A DNA stretch of 39,645 nucleotides, from contig PYJA01000076.1 in assembly GCA_003635185.1 (NCBI GenBank), forward strand, positions 1 through 39,645, given 5' to 3'. Below are positions 1-7,849 of the stretch, one piece after another. Source of the DNA: Candidatus Poribacteria bacterium. Its GTDB lineage: Bacteria; Poribacteria; WGA-4E; WGA-3G. The position numbers were made by a program, and so were the translations under genes. Position 1 is the stretch's first letter. Each line of letters begins with the position of its first letter. The notes under the pieces are model-generated. The model saw only the letters and a program-made list of their open reading frames with translations, was not told the origin of the DNA and made no database searches.

Positions 1-197
1 ACGCGCACCAGCATGCTGTTGCTGTTAAAGAGAATGGGTTGAATGCCAGTTTTGGCAGTTGGGAAGAAACACCAGAGGCTAGGGCATACTTAGCGGCACA
101 GAAAAAAGATTGGGAGGAGGTCGGTAAAGTGAATTACGATGGAGGACATTTTGCCCCTCTTGATGAAAATATGGCCGAAACTGCTAAGAACTTTTGA
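1..197 (+). CDS. C-terminal end of an unrecognised protein (partial)
   Basis: An open frame entering from the left edge (first full codon at base 3) runs 64 codons to a TGA at 195-197. The visible end is hydrophilic and reads like real coding sequence, with acidic and aromatic residues such as SWEETPEARAYLAAQKKDW and a final AETAKNF. I do not recognise the family and the N-terminal part lies outside the window. The 109 bases after it hold a short coding-like stretch at about 251-316 (LERDAPNRFRWAQEWLSKKY), without a start, that runs into the element at 307; it could be a gene remnant. Confidence 0.55.
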   Translation, partial: AHQHAVAVKENGLNASFGSWEETPEARAYLAAQKKDWEEVGKVNYDGGHFAPLDENMAETAKNF

Positions 198-306
198 GAT
201 ATAGGGGGGAAACTTAGCAGTAGCCTACGTTTCAGCACCATAAATCTTGAGAGGGATGCGCCAAACCGTTTTCGCTGGGCACAAGAGTGGCTCAGCAAAA
301 AGTACG

Positions 307-559
307 ACAGGACTTACGCATTCCCCCCTTGAATGAAGATTAATTTATTAATTCGGTAATTTTGGAGAAACTCCGATGCGGTTAGGAAACCGCATCTACC
401 GGGTTTGGGAAGAATTAGAATTACCGATTTATTTTCTTAATCTTCATATAAAGGGGGCAGGGGGGTTAAATAGTCCAGTATTTCAGTGTTTTTCGTCTTT
501 TTACCCCCCTAAGTCCCCCTTATCAAGGGGGACTTTAAGAGAAAATGCGTAAGTCCTGT
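307..559. mobile_element. Nested palindromic MITE-like element
   Basis: A 253-bp stretch is bounded by a perfect 16-bp inverted repeat, ACAGGACTTACGCATT at 307-322 and its complement at 544-559. Inside lies a second inverted repeat, TGAAGATTAA at 334-343 with TTAATCTTCA at 437-446. Inside that is a hairpin at 375-396 with arms GATGCGGTT and AACCGCATC. Runs of C and G (TACCCCCC, AAGGGGG) fill the right half. There is no coding potential. Similar AGGACTTACGCA ends occur on cyanobacterial miniature elements as I recall, so a non-autonomous transposable element is the best reading. I see no clear target duplication. Confidence 0.65.
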
Positions 560-717
560 ATAGGAGGTTTACTATAAGGTAGCATAAGGATGCACTTAAA
601 AACAGAAAATTCTAAATGTGTAAAATATAATATTACAGAAAAAGAACTAACTAACACAAGTCGTGATTTAGGTTTTCTCTATCAAGATTAACACGTCTGT
701 TTCCTTCCAAAATTTGC

Positions 718-746
718 TTGAATATCGTAGAAAAATCGTGTAAACT
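718..746 (+). promoter_or_regulatory. Possible sigma70-type promoter before the DUF2283 gene
   Basis: TTGAAT at 718-723 and TAAACT at 741-746 are separated by 17 bases, each matching 4 of 6 consensus positions. The predicted start point lies about 30 bases before the ATG at 782. The rest of 560-717 is AT-rich and shows nothing else I can support. Confidence 0.4.
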
Positions 747-781
747 AAAAATAGAATACCCAATTAGAAAAAGTATCTAAT

Positions 782-1044
782 ATGAATCCCAATACGGCTG
801 AACTAAAAATTGTCTATGATCAGGAAGCTGATGTGCTGTATGTGACGCGAGGTCAACCCGAATATACTGACTACGTTGAATACGCGGATGATTTAATTCT
901 ACGATTTCACCCAGAGACAAAACAGCTTGTCGGATTCACACTCGTCGATTTTTCGCAACATTTCGCTATTTCGCTAATAAAGAATCGGACATCGCGTTGC
1001 CTTTCGGAGTTGATTTCCACATGCACGGTGAACTTACTTATTGA
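782..1044 (+). pseudogene. DUF2283 family protein, frameshifted
   Basis: The first 60 codons encode a typical DUF2283 start (LKIVYDQEADVLYVTRG, then LVGFTLVDFSQH). After codon 60 the reading frame turns into an unconvincing tail that runs on into the sulfatase. In the -1 frame from the T run at 961-963 the sequence instead continues as FRYFANKESDIALPFGVDF and stops at a TGA at 1042-1044, which looks like the genuine end, giving about 88 residues. One T therefore appears to be missing in the run. DUF2283 proteins are small, of unknown function, and often lie next to toxin-antitoxin-like genes. It may be a true mutation or a sequencing error. Confidence 0.7.
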
Positions 1045-1078
1045 AACAAAGACTAATAGTAAAGGAGACTATTGCAGC

Positions 1079-2539
1079 ATGGCTCAAAAACCGAATATCC
1101 TATTTCTCCAAAGCGATGAGCACAGTCCTCATGCTATGGGGTGTGAAAGCAACGATATTGTGCAAACGCCGAATCTGGATCGGCTTGCAGAAACGGGAAA
1201 TTACTTTGATGCGGCATACTGTCAATTTCCGCTCTGCACACCCTCACGGATGTGTATGTTAACAGGAAAATACGCGCATCGCTGTTCCGCTTGGAATAAC
1301 GGTTCAATCCTGTACCCTGAACACCTCACCATGCCAGCACATTTTGCAGAACACGGCTACGCGACCGCACTTGTTGGCAAAATGCACTTTGGTGGAAAAG
1401 AACAGCACAACGGATTCCAATCGCGTCCTTACGGTGATCTGCGCGGACGTGCGGGACATCAACGTGATCCACTCCGTGAGAATAAGAATCGCACAAAGGA
1501 TGCGGGGGTGACAGAAATTCCATCGAGTCTTCTGCAAGAACGTGTGGTCAACGAAGAAACGATTGAATACTTAAGGTCTCAACCTAATGATCAACCTTGG
1601 TTTCTCCTTGCAAGCTATAGTCGTCCTCACTTTCCGCTTACCGCGCCCAAACGACTCCTTGACAAATACTATCCCGATAATGTAGACATGCCGAATATTC
1701 CACCGGGGCATTTGGAGGGGACGCACCGTTATGCAAAGGGGTTACGAAAGACTTTCAATACAGCATCCATTACAGAGGAAGAGACGCGGAAAGCACGCGC
1801 GGCTTACTATGCCTGCTGCGAATTTCTGGATGAATGTGTCGGTGATTTGCTGACAATTTTGGAACGCGATGGGCTATTAGAGAACACAATTATCGTTTAT
1901 ACCACCGACCACGGTGAAATGGCAGGGGAGCACGGGCAATGGTGGAAATCCAGTTATTATGAAGCTGCAGCAAGAGTGCCACTTATTATATACGATACAC
2001 GATCAGAAGGGACACACGGTAAACGTGTTGATGCCCCTGTGGAATTGAACGACCTCTTCCCAACCCTGTGTGCAAGGGCAGGTATACCGATACCCGATGA
2101 CCTGGACGGTTCGGACTTGTCAAATCTGATGGCTGGAAATTCAGATGGTTGGCGAAACACCGCAATCAGTGAATACTGGGCTAACCAAACAACCGGCCCG
2201 ATGCGTATGTTGAGAACGCCTCGCTATAAATATGTCGCCTTCCCCGAAGATGAATCCATCTTGTTTGATTTAGAAAATGATCCTGGCGAATTTGAGAATC
2301 TTACTGGGAAACCTGAACACCGTGAAGTGGAAACTTCCTTACATGAACAACTCATGGACGGATTCTCTTGGGAAGCTGTGCAACAAAAGAAAGATAGTGA
2401 TAAAGAACGCAGCAAAGATTGGACAGCACCGTGGGGCGGCGGCACCCCGAATCAGTATACGTTACCTGATGGTAGAATTGTAGACGCAGAACTCTGTCTC
2501 TATAACCCCGTTCTTAGAGATGAGGCTGATGGAGATTAG
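1079..2539 (+). CDS. Sulfatase (type I, arylsulfatase/choline-sulfatase-like)
   Basis: This 486-residue hydrolase should remove sulfate esters from sugars or other organic sulfates. It carries the C-x-P-S-R motif (CTPSR, residues 53-57), whose Cys is converted to formylglycine by a separate maturase. Metal-binding residues are visible at D13 (QSDEH) and at D277-H278 (TTDHGEMAGEHG). The frame stays open upstream into the DUF2283 remnant, but ATG 1079 has AAAGGAG eleven bases before it and is where homologues begin with KPNILFLQSDEH. No signal peptide is visible, so a cytoplasmic substrate is likely. The membrane protein downstream could import it. The exact substrate cannot be read from the sequence. 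Confidence 0.92.
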   Translation: MAQKPNILFLQSDEHSPHAMGCESNDIVQTPNLDRLAETGNYFDAAYCQFPLCTPSRMCMLTGKYAHRCSAWNNGSILYPEHLTMPAHFAEHGYATALVGKMHFGGKEQHNGFQSRPYGDLRGRAGHQRDPLRENKNRTKDAGVTEIPSSLLQERVVNEETIEYLRSQPNDQPWFLLASYSRPHFPLTAPKRLLDKYYPDNVDMPNIPPGHLEGTHRYAKGLRKTFNTASITEEETRKARAAYYACCEFLDECVGDLLTILERDGLLENTIIVYTTDHGEMAGEHGQWWKSSYYEAAARVPLIIYDTRSEGTHGKRVDAPVELNDLFPTLCARAGIPIPDDLDGSDLSNLMAGNSDGWRNTAISEYWANQTTGPMRMLRTPRYKYVAFPEDESILFDLENDPGEFENLTGKPEHREVETSLHEQLMDGFSWEAVQQKKDSDKERSKDWTAPWGGGTPNQYTLPDGRIVDAELCLYNPVLRDEADGD

Positions 2540-2660
2540 GAAAGATAGTTAGGTGGCAGGTGTGCAACGTGGTGAGAAGAATCTGCTTCACACCGCGCCT
2601 TGCGGTTCAATCGTTATAAAAAGGTTTGAACTGAATATCCATCGTTGGGAAACTTAATAT

Positions 2661-4628
2661 ATGCCTCGCCGCCCAAAAATCAGATTCTCTGCTATCCTTG
2701 TAGGTCTACTTTTAGTAGGGGGAATATGTGCAATCACCCCCTACAACAATTATTTTTTAGAGAATTCAAGGATTGCAGGCAACCACCTCCCTGTTGGCTC
2801 AATTTTTGGGCTGCTCCTCCTTGTGTTCGTTGTCAATCTTCCGCTACGGTTTTTGACACGAAGCAGCCGCTTTTCATTCTCCGCCCTTGAATTAACAGTT
2901 ATTTGGATGATGCTGATTGTTGCTGTTGGCATCCCTTCAATGGGACTGCTGCAGTTTCTGCTACCCTGCCTTGTTGCGCTACGTTACTTCACAACTCCCG
3001 AAAATGATTGGGCAGAAACACTCCAACCACACATCCCAGAGTGGCTAATCGTCACGGATACACAAGCCGTAACAGATTTTTATGAGGGGCTGTCACCGGG
3101 TGGAAACGTCCCGTGGTCACCTTGGGTCAAACCGCTCCTTATTTGGGGACTTTTTGTCCTTGTTTTCTATTTCACAACAATCTGTCTCGCCACGATCCTC
3201 CGCAAGCAGTGGGTAGAACGCGAGCGGTTTTCATTTCCTTTAGTTCAAATTCCGGTTCAACTTGCAGCAGAACCGGAACGTGGAACACTTCTCAACGCAT
3301 TTTTCAAAAACAAACTATTATGGGTGGGCATGGCACTGCCGGTGCTAATACATTTTCTCAATGGACTGCACGCACATTTTCCAAACGTTCCTCAAATCCC
3401 ACTGATTTATAACATACACCGCGCTTTTACAGAAAAGCCGTGGCATGCGCTTGGCATGTGGCCAGCGATGAACATCGCCATCTATTTTTCAGTTATCGGG
3501 GTAGCTGCGCTGTTAACGCTTGAAGTGTCCTTTAGTCTGTGGTTTTTCTTTCTGTTTTTCAAACTGCAATATATTATTATGAATGCAACGGGTTTCGGAA
3601 TCGGTCCGTGGGTGAGTTGTAGTCGTCAAGTGATGGGAGGTTATCTTATCTTTGTGCCTGCTGTTTTCTGGGGCGGCCGAGAACATATCGCATCAATTTT
3701 CAGGAAAACGTTTGGGTTGCACAACAAACAAACGAATATAGCGGGAGATAGACGTTTGATAGACGATTCTGATGAACCGCTTCCATATCGTTTGGCACTG
3801 CTCGGATTTCTTCTCGGATTTGTTACGCTTGTCGTGTTCTTTGTGATTGCTGGTATAACCACTTGGGTTGCGATTATCACACTCCTCTCAATCTTTGTCA
3901 CATCCGTTGTCCTATCATGGATGGTGGTAAACGGTGGACTGTTGCTCGTGCAAGCTCCCTTCTTCCCATCAGATTATATTAATTTCACACTCGGATCGGG
4001 GGCAATGGGACAAAAAAGCTTGGCTGTACTCAGTTTCCAGCGTACTTTCCTGCGGGATTGGGGTGAGTTCATGATGCCGAACTTTCTGCATAGTTTCAAG
4101 GCAGGGGATGAGGTCCAACTTGTCCGCCGCCGAATCGGGCCGATACTCGGTATTTCAATTGTTGTTGCTATTCTTGTATCCGTTTATGCATCGTTGACGC
4201 TTGTTTATGACAAAGGCGCGCTGTTTTTACAAGGTAGGTCCTTTGTCGGTGCCCCGCGCGGCTATTTCAACCGAATGAACAGACTCATCCAATCTCCGAT
4301 TGAAACAAATTGGCTTGAGGTCTACAGCATGATTGCAGGTGCAGGTTTGACAGGTTTTATGCTTTGGATGCGTCAAAGTTTTGTCTGGTGGTCGTTGCAT
4401 CCGATAGGCTATCTTTTAGGTGCTACCTATCCTGCGTTTCACTTGTGGTCTTCTATTTTTATCGGTTGGCTCATCAAATACATTACACTCAAGTTTGGCG
4501 GTCCTATGGTATATCGGCGGATCCGTCCTATCGCATTCGGATTGATTTTTGGTGAGTATGTGATGGTAGGTATTTGGATGGTGGTTGGATTTTTTAGCGG
4601 CATAGGTTATCATGCCTTGCCGCGTTAA
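2661..4628 (+). CDS. Large polytopic membrane protein, DUF6785/DUF6784-like
   Basis: The 655-residue product is almost entirely hydrophobic, with about twelve or more likely membrane segments starting at residues 9-27 and ending at about 630-650. Cytoplasmic-looking loops include LRKQWVERERFSFPLVQIP near residues 180-200. This layout and the ERERFSFPLVQ and GPW patterns match the DUF6785/6784 proteins of planctomycetes and poribacteria, which have no proven function but resemble oligopeptide-transporter-type permeases. It follows the sulfatase by 121 bases on the same strand. I infer a transport role, possibly for sulfated or peptide-like substrates. The ribosome binding site before ATG 2661 is weak. 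Confidence 0.7.
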   Translation: MPRRPKIRFSAILVGLLLVGGICAITPYNNYFLENSRIAGNHLPVGSIFGLLLLVFVVNLPLRFLTRSSRFSFSALELTVIWMMLIVAVGIPSMGLLQFLLPCLVALRYFTTPENDWAETLQPHIPEWLIVTDTQAVTDFYEGLSPGGNVPWSPWVKPLLIWGLFVLVFYFTTICLATILRKQWVERERFSFPLVQIPVQLAAEPERGTLLNAFFKNKLLWVGMALPVLIHFLNGLHAHFPNVPQIPLIYNIHRAFTEKPWHALGMWPAMNIAIYFSVIGVAALLTLEVSFSLWFFFLFFKLQYIIMNATGFGIGPWVSCSRQVMGGYLIFVPAVFWGGREHIASIFRKTFGLHNKQTNIAGDRRLIDDSDEPLPYRLALLGFLLGFVTLVVFFVIAGITTWVAIITLLSIFVTSVVLSWMVVNGGLLLVQAPFFPSDYINFTLGSGAMGQKSLAVLSFQRTFLRDWGEFMMPNFLHSFKAGDEVQLVRRRIGPILGISIVVAILVSVYASLTLVYDKGALFLQGRSFVGAPRGYFNRMNRLIQSPIETNWLEVYSMIAGAGLTGFMLWMRQSFVWWSLHPIGYLLGATYPAFHLWSSIFIGWLIKYITLKFGGPMVYRRIRPIAFGLIFGEYVMVGIWMVVGFFSGIGYHALPR

Positions 4629-4676
4629 TTTCGTTTATTAGTTTTGTAGATCAGGTAAGCTTGCGAAACCCATAGG

Positions 4677-4940
4677 TGTCAATTTTAGGAATTGCAATCT
4701 GATTTTGTGAATAGACGCAGCCCCAGCGGGGCGAAAAGTATATAGAACAATCGTAACTCCCCATGGACAAAGCCTTAGCGGGGCGAAAGGTGTCCGACAC
4801 AAAAGATGGTTTTACCTTATATTTTAGATACCTGCCACCCCGCTGGGGTTCAAAAGGTTGTGGACACTGTTTGCTATACACATTCCGCACCGCTGGTGCT
4901 GAATACACTTAAAATATAGGATTATTTCCTTAAATTGACA
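4677..4940. repeat. Inverted-repeat-bounded element with AGCGGGG motifs
   Basis: Inverted arms TGTCAATTTTAGGA (4677-4690) and TCCTTAAATTGACA (4927-4940) match at 13 of 14 positions and enclose 236 bases. The interior holds two direct copies of AGCGGGGCGAAA (about 4725 and 4777), one inverted relative, CCCCGCTGGGG, near 4838, and a palindrome GCACCGCTGGTGC at 4887-4899. Just outside each arm is a copy of TTGCGAAACCC (4661 and 4955). Most of the 400 bases between the two flanking genes is this element. I see no protein in it; the antisense open frame is low complexity in its match to the repeats. Confidence 0.55.
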
Positions 4941-5028
4941 CATAAGGTAAAGTTTGCGAAACCCGACTTCCTACCTCTTCTGTAGGAGAGCTTTGTCCTC
5001 CGGATTTTTATTGTATAGGAATTATATC

Positions 5029-6234
5029 ATGCAGACCAACGAAAACACTCACTCAACACACTGGAAAACACGTGCCAAAACTCGCCACACTGTAGCAGGC
5101 ATCCGCACATGGCATGTCAATCTAAATCCGCGCGCAATGCCAACCCTCGGTTTTGCGAAGGGCGATATGCATGGGCAAACTACCACCAAAAATGTTCATG
5201 TCGATTGGCGCGGTCCTTTCGCAGCACAAGCAGGCGCGTTAATTGTCCAAATTACTACTGATAAAGGGCTAAAAGGATACGGGCTCGGCGGGGGTGGACT
5301 TGCGGGGGCGATGATTATTGACAAACATCTTCAACACTTCATCATCGGACGTGATCCGCTTGATGTGGAAAAAATTTGGGAGCATCTCTATCACATTACC
5401 TCAATTTATGGACGACGCGGACTTGTTATTTACGCGCTAAGTGGGATAGAGCTTGCCCTTGTTGATTTGTGTGGCAAGATAGTAGATGCACCTATCTATA
5501 GTCTTTTCACGGATAATCCACGCCTTCAGATCCCCGCGTATGCTACCGGTGCAGAGGTCGGTTATTATGCAGAAAACGGGTTTACTGCATGCAAGATTCC
5601 ACTCAAAAACGGACTCGCGGAAGGCGAAGATGGCTTTGCACAAAACCTTGAGATGATACACGCCGCACGCGATGCTATCGGAGCAGGTGTAGAACTGATG
5701 ACGGATATATATCTTCGTTGGAATGTAGACTATACCCTCCGTTTTGCTGACGCAGCGAAGGACGCTAACCTCAAATGGATTGAGGAACCGATTCCACTTG
5801 ACGATTATGCGGGTATGGCGCAGTTAGTGCAAGAAATAGATCCAACGTGGATTGTTTCAGGTGAACATGAATTCACCCGATACGGATTTCGTGAACTTTT
5901 GCGATGGAAGGCGGCAGATATGATTCAGCCAGATGTGAGTTGGGCAGGCGGTTTCACAGAATGCCTGCGTATTGCACGCGAAGCGGCAGAGCTTAGCGTT
6001 CCAACATGGCTTCATCAAGCAGGTACACCGTGGGGATTGCACCTGACCGCCTGTTTACCGATGCCGTGCATGGCGGAAACGTTTGGTCCTTCTCGAAATG
6101 GTGTTGAAAATGAACTTTATCAACGTTTCCGTCCCTCTCCACATGAAGGTTTTTTCACGCTCAATGATGCATCAGGCTTCGGTGTTGATATTGACGAAAA
6201 GCTGTTAGATGCATATACAGTTGATCGGTTTTAG
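5029..6234 (+). CDS. Mandelate racemase/muconate lactonizing family dehydratase, L-rhamnonate dehydratase-like
   Basis: This enolase-superfamily enzyme of 401 residues probably dehydrates a sugar acid to a 2-keto-3-deoxy acid. Metal ligands are visible at D226 (MTDIYLRW), E252 (WIEEP) and E279 or E281 (SGEHE), with a general base at H329 (WLHQAGTPWG). From memory these positions match those reported for E. coli L-rhamnonate dehydratase, and the blocks YATGA, NLKWIEE, SGEH, MQPDVSWAGG and GFGVDI also agree. The start is ATG 5029, with AGGA eight bases upstream; an earlier TTG in the frame lies in the repeat. Subfamily is likely, exact substrate uncertain. Confidence 0.85.
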   Translation: MQTNENTHSTHWKTRAKTRHTVAGIRTWHVNLNPRAMPTLGFAKGDMHGQTTTKNVHVDWRGPFAAQAGALIVQITTDKGLKGYGLGGGGLAGAMIIDKHLQHFIIGRDPLDVEKIWEHLYHITSIYGRRGLVIYALSGIELALVDLCGKIVDAPIYSLFTDNPRLQIPAYATGAEVGYYAENGFTACKIPLKNGLAEGEDGFAQNLEMIHAARDAIGAGVELMTDIYLRWNVDYTLRFADAAKDANLKWIEEPIPLDDYAGMAQLVQEIDPTWIVSGEHEFTRYGFRELLRWKAADMIQPDVSWAGGFTECLRIAREAAELSVPTWLHQAGTPWGLHLTACLPMPCMAETFGPSRNGVENELYQRFRPSPHEGFFTLNDASGFGVDIDEKLLDAYTVDRF

Positions 6235-6328
6235 AGTGAACTTTACGAGTTGCGCTAAATAACTATTTGTAAAATATTGTTTCACAATTACTGGCGTTTT
6301 GTTAGTTTTTATCATTAGTTAATACCTT

Positions 6329-6393
6329 CTTTAGTCCCGTGAATCAACGCCAAATACGCGTATGGTATTTGGCGTTGATTCACGGGACTAAAG
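6329..6393. terminator. Perfect 29-bp hairpin between convergent genes
   Basis: The arms at 6329-6357 and 6365-6393 are perfect reverse complements, 29 bases each, with a 7-base loop. It begins CTTTAGTCCCGTGAATC and includes ACGCC and AAATAC. It sits between the convergent dehydratase and SGNH genes, where a bidirectional terminator is expected, although no clean T-tract follows on either strand. The GTCCCGT...ACGGGAC core resembles CGTCCCTACGGGAC at 28128-28141, so it may be derived from a dispersed repeat. Confidence 0.6.
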
Positions 6394-6449
6394 ACATCGT
6401 CCAAACGGGTTTGTGTTCTAAAATTGACAGCTATGGGTGGTCCGACGAA

Positions 6450-7085
6450 CTACCAACCCGCCTGTTTCAAGAATTCCAACGCCATTAAAGTATGCCCTTC
6501 TGCATTGGGATGCACACCATCTTGTGTTGTCCACAACGCACCAGGACGTGCAGCCACTGCATTATCAAATGCGTCATTTGTCTGAATTAATCGCGCATCA
6601 AACTCGTCAGCAAGTTTATGGATACTTGCGTTGTAAGCATCTACTGCTAATGGACGCGGATTTTCAACATCCTCTTCAATATAAAAAATCTCAAACAGGA
6701 AAAGTGGGATATCCAACTCATTTTTTACACGTGTGAGGATTCTCCGATAGCACGCTTCCCAATCTGGTAGATAGACTTCATTTGAGATACTTTCTCCAAG
6801 CTGACGGCTCGCATTGTTGATACCAATTTTCACTGAGAGCCAATCCGGTTTTTCATCAATGACATCGGTATCCCAACGGTTTTCTAAACCCTCAACAATA
6901 TCCCCACCAATACCTTTGTTAACGTAAGCAATATCGCGTTCAGGGTACTTCGCGGTAATCAGTTCAGTTATTTTGCGGACATACCCGTGCCCTAAAGGCG
7001 CGTGATCGCCCCTCCTGCCACAATCCGTAATACTATCTCCGATGAAAAGCACCTTATCTCCAGATTGAAATAATAAATTACTCAC
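6450..7085 (-). CDS. SGNH/GDSL-family hydrolase
   Basis: This 211-residue esterase-type hydrolase shows the family blocks in order: GDSITD at 16-21 with nucleophile S18, the oxyanion Gly in KGIGGD around 57-62, an Asn in GINNA, and the C-terminal D-x-x-H as D189 and H192 (DGVHPNAEGH). Related proteins deacetylate sugars, lipids or xylan side chains. It has no signal peptide. The start is a GTG at 7085, supported by AAAGGAGAT about eight bases upstream. It is divergent from thiE and convergent with the dehydratase. The substrate is not readable; a carbohydrate esterase role fits the neighbourhood but is inferred. Confidence 0.88.
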   Translation of the reverse strand: MSNLLFQSGDKVLFIGDSITDCGRRGDHAPLGHGYVRKITELITAKYPERDIAYVNKGIGGDIVEGLENRWDTDVIDEKPDWLSVKIGINNASRQLGESISNEVYLPDWEACYRRILTRVKNELDIPLFLFEIFYIEEDVENPRPLAVDAYNASIHKLADEFDARLIQTNDAFDNAVAARPGALWTTQDGVHPNAEGHTLMALEFLKQAGW

Positions 7086-7196
7086 AAACTATCTCCTTTA
7101 TGTGATATACTAATAATGGACATTTTGATTTTATTACGTCGTTGCTCAAGATATGACGTTCCAATTAACTTATCACATTTTCAACAGAATGCCAAC

Positions 7197-7832
7197 ATGA
7201 AAAACATCGGAGTACTCCACGTCATTACAGATACAACGTTGCAGTCTCGATTTACACATCCGCAATTGACAGAACTTGCGATTCAGGGTGGTGCGGATAC
7301 CATCCAATTCCGACATAAAAACGGAACGACACGCGAACTGGTGGAAATAGCGAGGCAGATGCAGATAGTATGCGCGCAAAACGAGGTGCCGTTGATTGTA
7401 AATGACCGGGCAGATATTGCGCTAGCTGTTGGCGCTGCGGGAACACATTTTGGGCAAGATGATATGCCTGTCGCTATCGGGAAGAGAATTCTTTCTTCAG
7501 AAACCGTTATCGGCGCATCGGCACGAACCGAAGAGAAGGTCCTTGAGGCTATTTCAGACGGGGCAGACTATATCGGGTTTGGCCCCATCTATCAGACCTC
7601 CTCAAAACCGGACGCGGAAACACCTAAAGGGTTAGAACGGTTACGTAGAATGTGTGAAATAGCGAAGTGTCCGGTGATTGCTATCGGCGGCATCACGTTG
7701 CAAACCACGGCAGCAGTAATCAGAGCAGGTGCGCACGGAATCGCTGTTATTTCTGCTGTGTGTAATCAACCAGCTCCCCTTGTAGCAACAAAAAATCTTA
7801 TGCGAGAGATACAGCAAGCCAAACGGGTATAA
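7197..7832 (+). CDS. thiE: Thiamine phosphate synthase
   Basis: This 211-residue TIM-barrel enzyme joins the hydroxymethylpyrimidine and thiazole phosphates in thiamine synthesis. It shows the family sequence in order: VLHVITD, IQFRHKN (usually QLREK), LIVNDRADIALAVGA, GTHFGQDD, IGASART, DYIGFGPIYQTSSKPD, VIAIGGI and GIAVISAV. The frame is open back to an ATG at 7116, but homologues start near residue ITD, so ATG 7197 is preferred even though no strong ribosome binding site precedes it. No other thiamine gene is nearby and the leader shows no TPP riboswitch I can recognise. Confidence 0.9.
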   Translation: MKNIGVLHVITDTTLQSRFTHPQLTELAIQGGADTIQFRHKNGTTRELVEIARQMQIVCAQNEVPLIVNDRADIALAVGAAGTHFGQDDMPVAIGKRILSSETVIGASARTEEKVLEAISDGADYIGFGPIYQTSSKPDAETPKGLERLRRMCEIAKCPVIAIGGITLQTTAAVIRAGAHGIAVISAVCNQPAPLVATKNLMREIQQAKRV

Positions 7833-7849
7833 GGGACAGCACTGGGAAG

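Noticed and set aside
782..2539. A true DUF2283-sulfatase fusion of 585 residues
   Set aside because: The linker is unlike either family, the genuine DUF2283 end is visible in the -1 frame, and the sulfatase has its own AAAGGAG ribosome binding site.
4651..4908. Open frame of 85 codons on the minus strand between the membrane protein and the dehydratase
   Set aside because: It lies inside the AGCGGGG repeat element and its codons follow the repeats rather than any protein family.
7086..7196. TPP riboswitch before thiE
   Set aside because: The 111-base gap shows no THI-box core such as CTGAGA with the paired ACCTGATCTGG-type segment.
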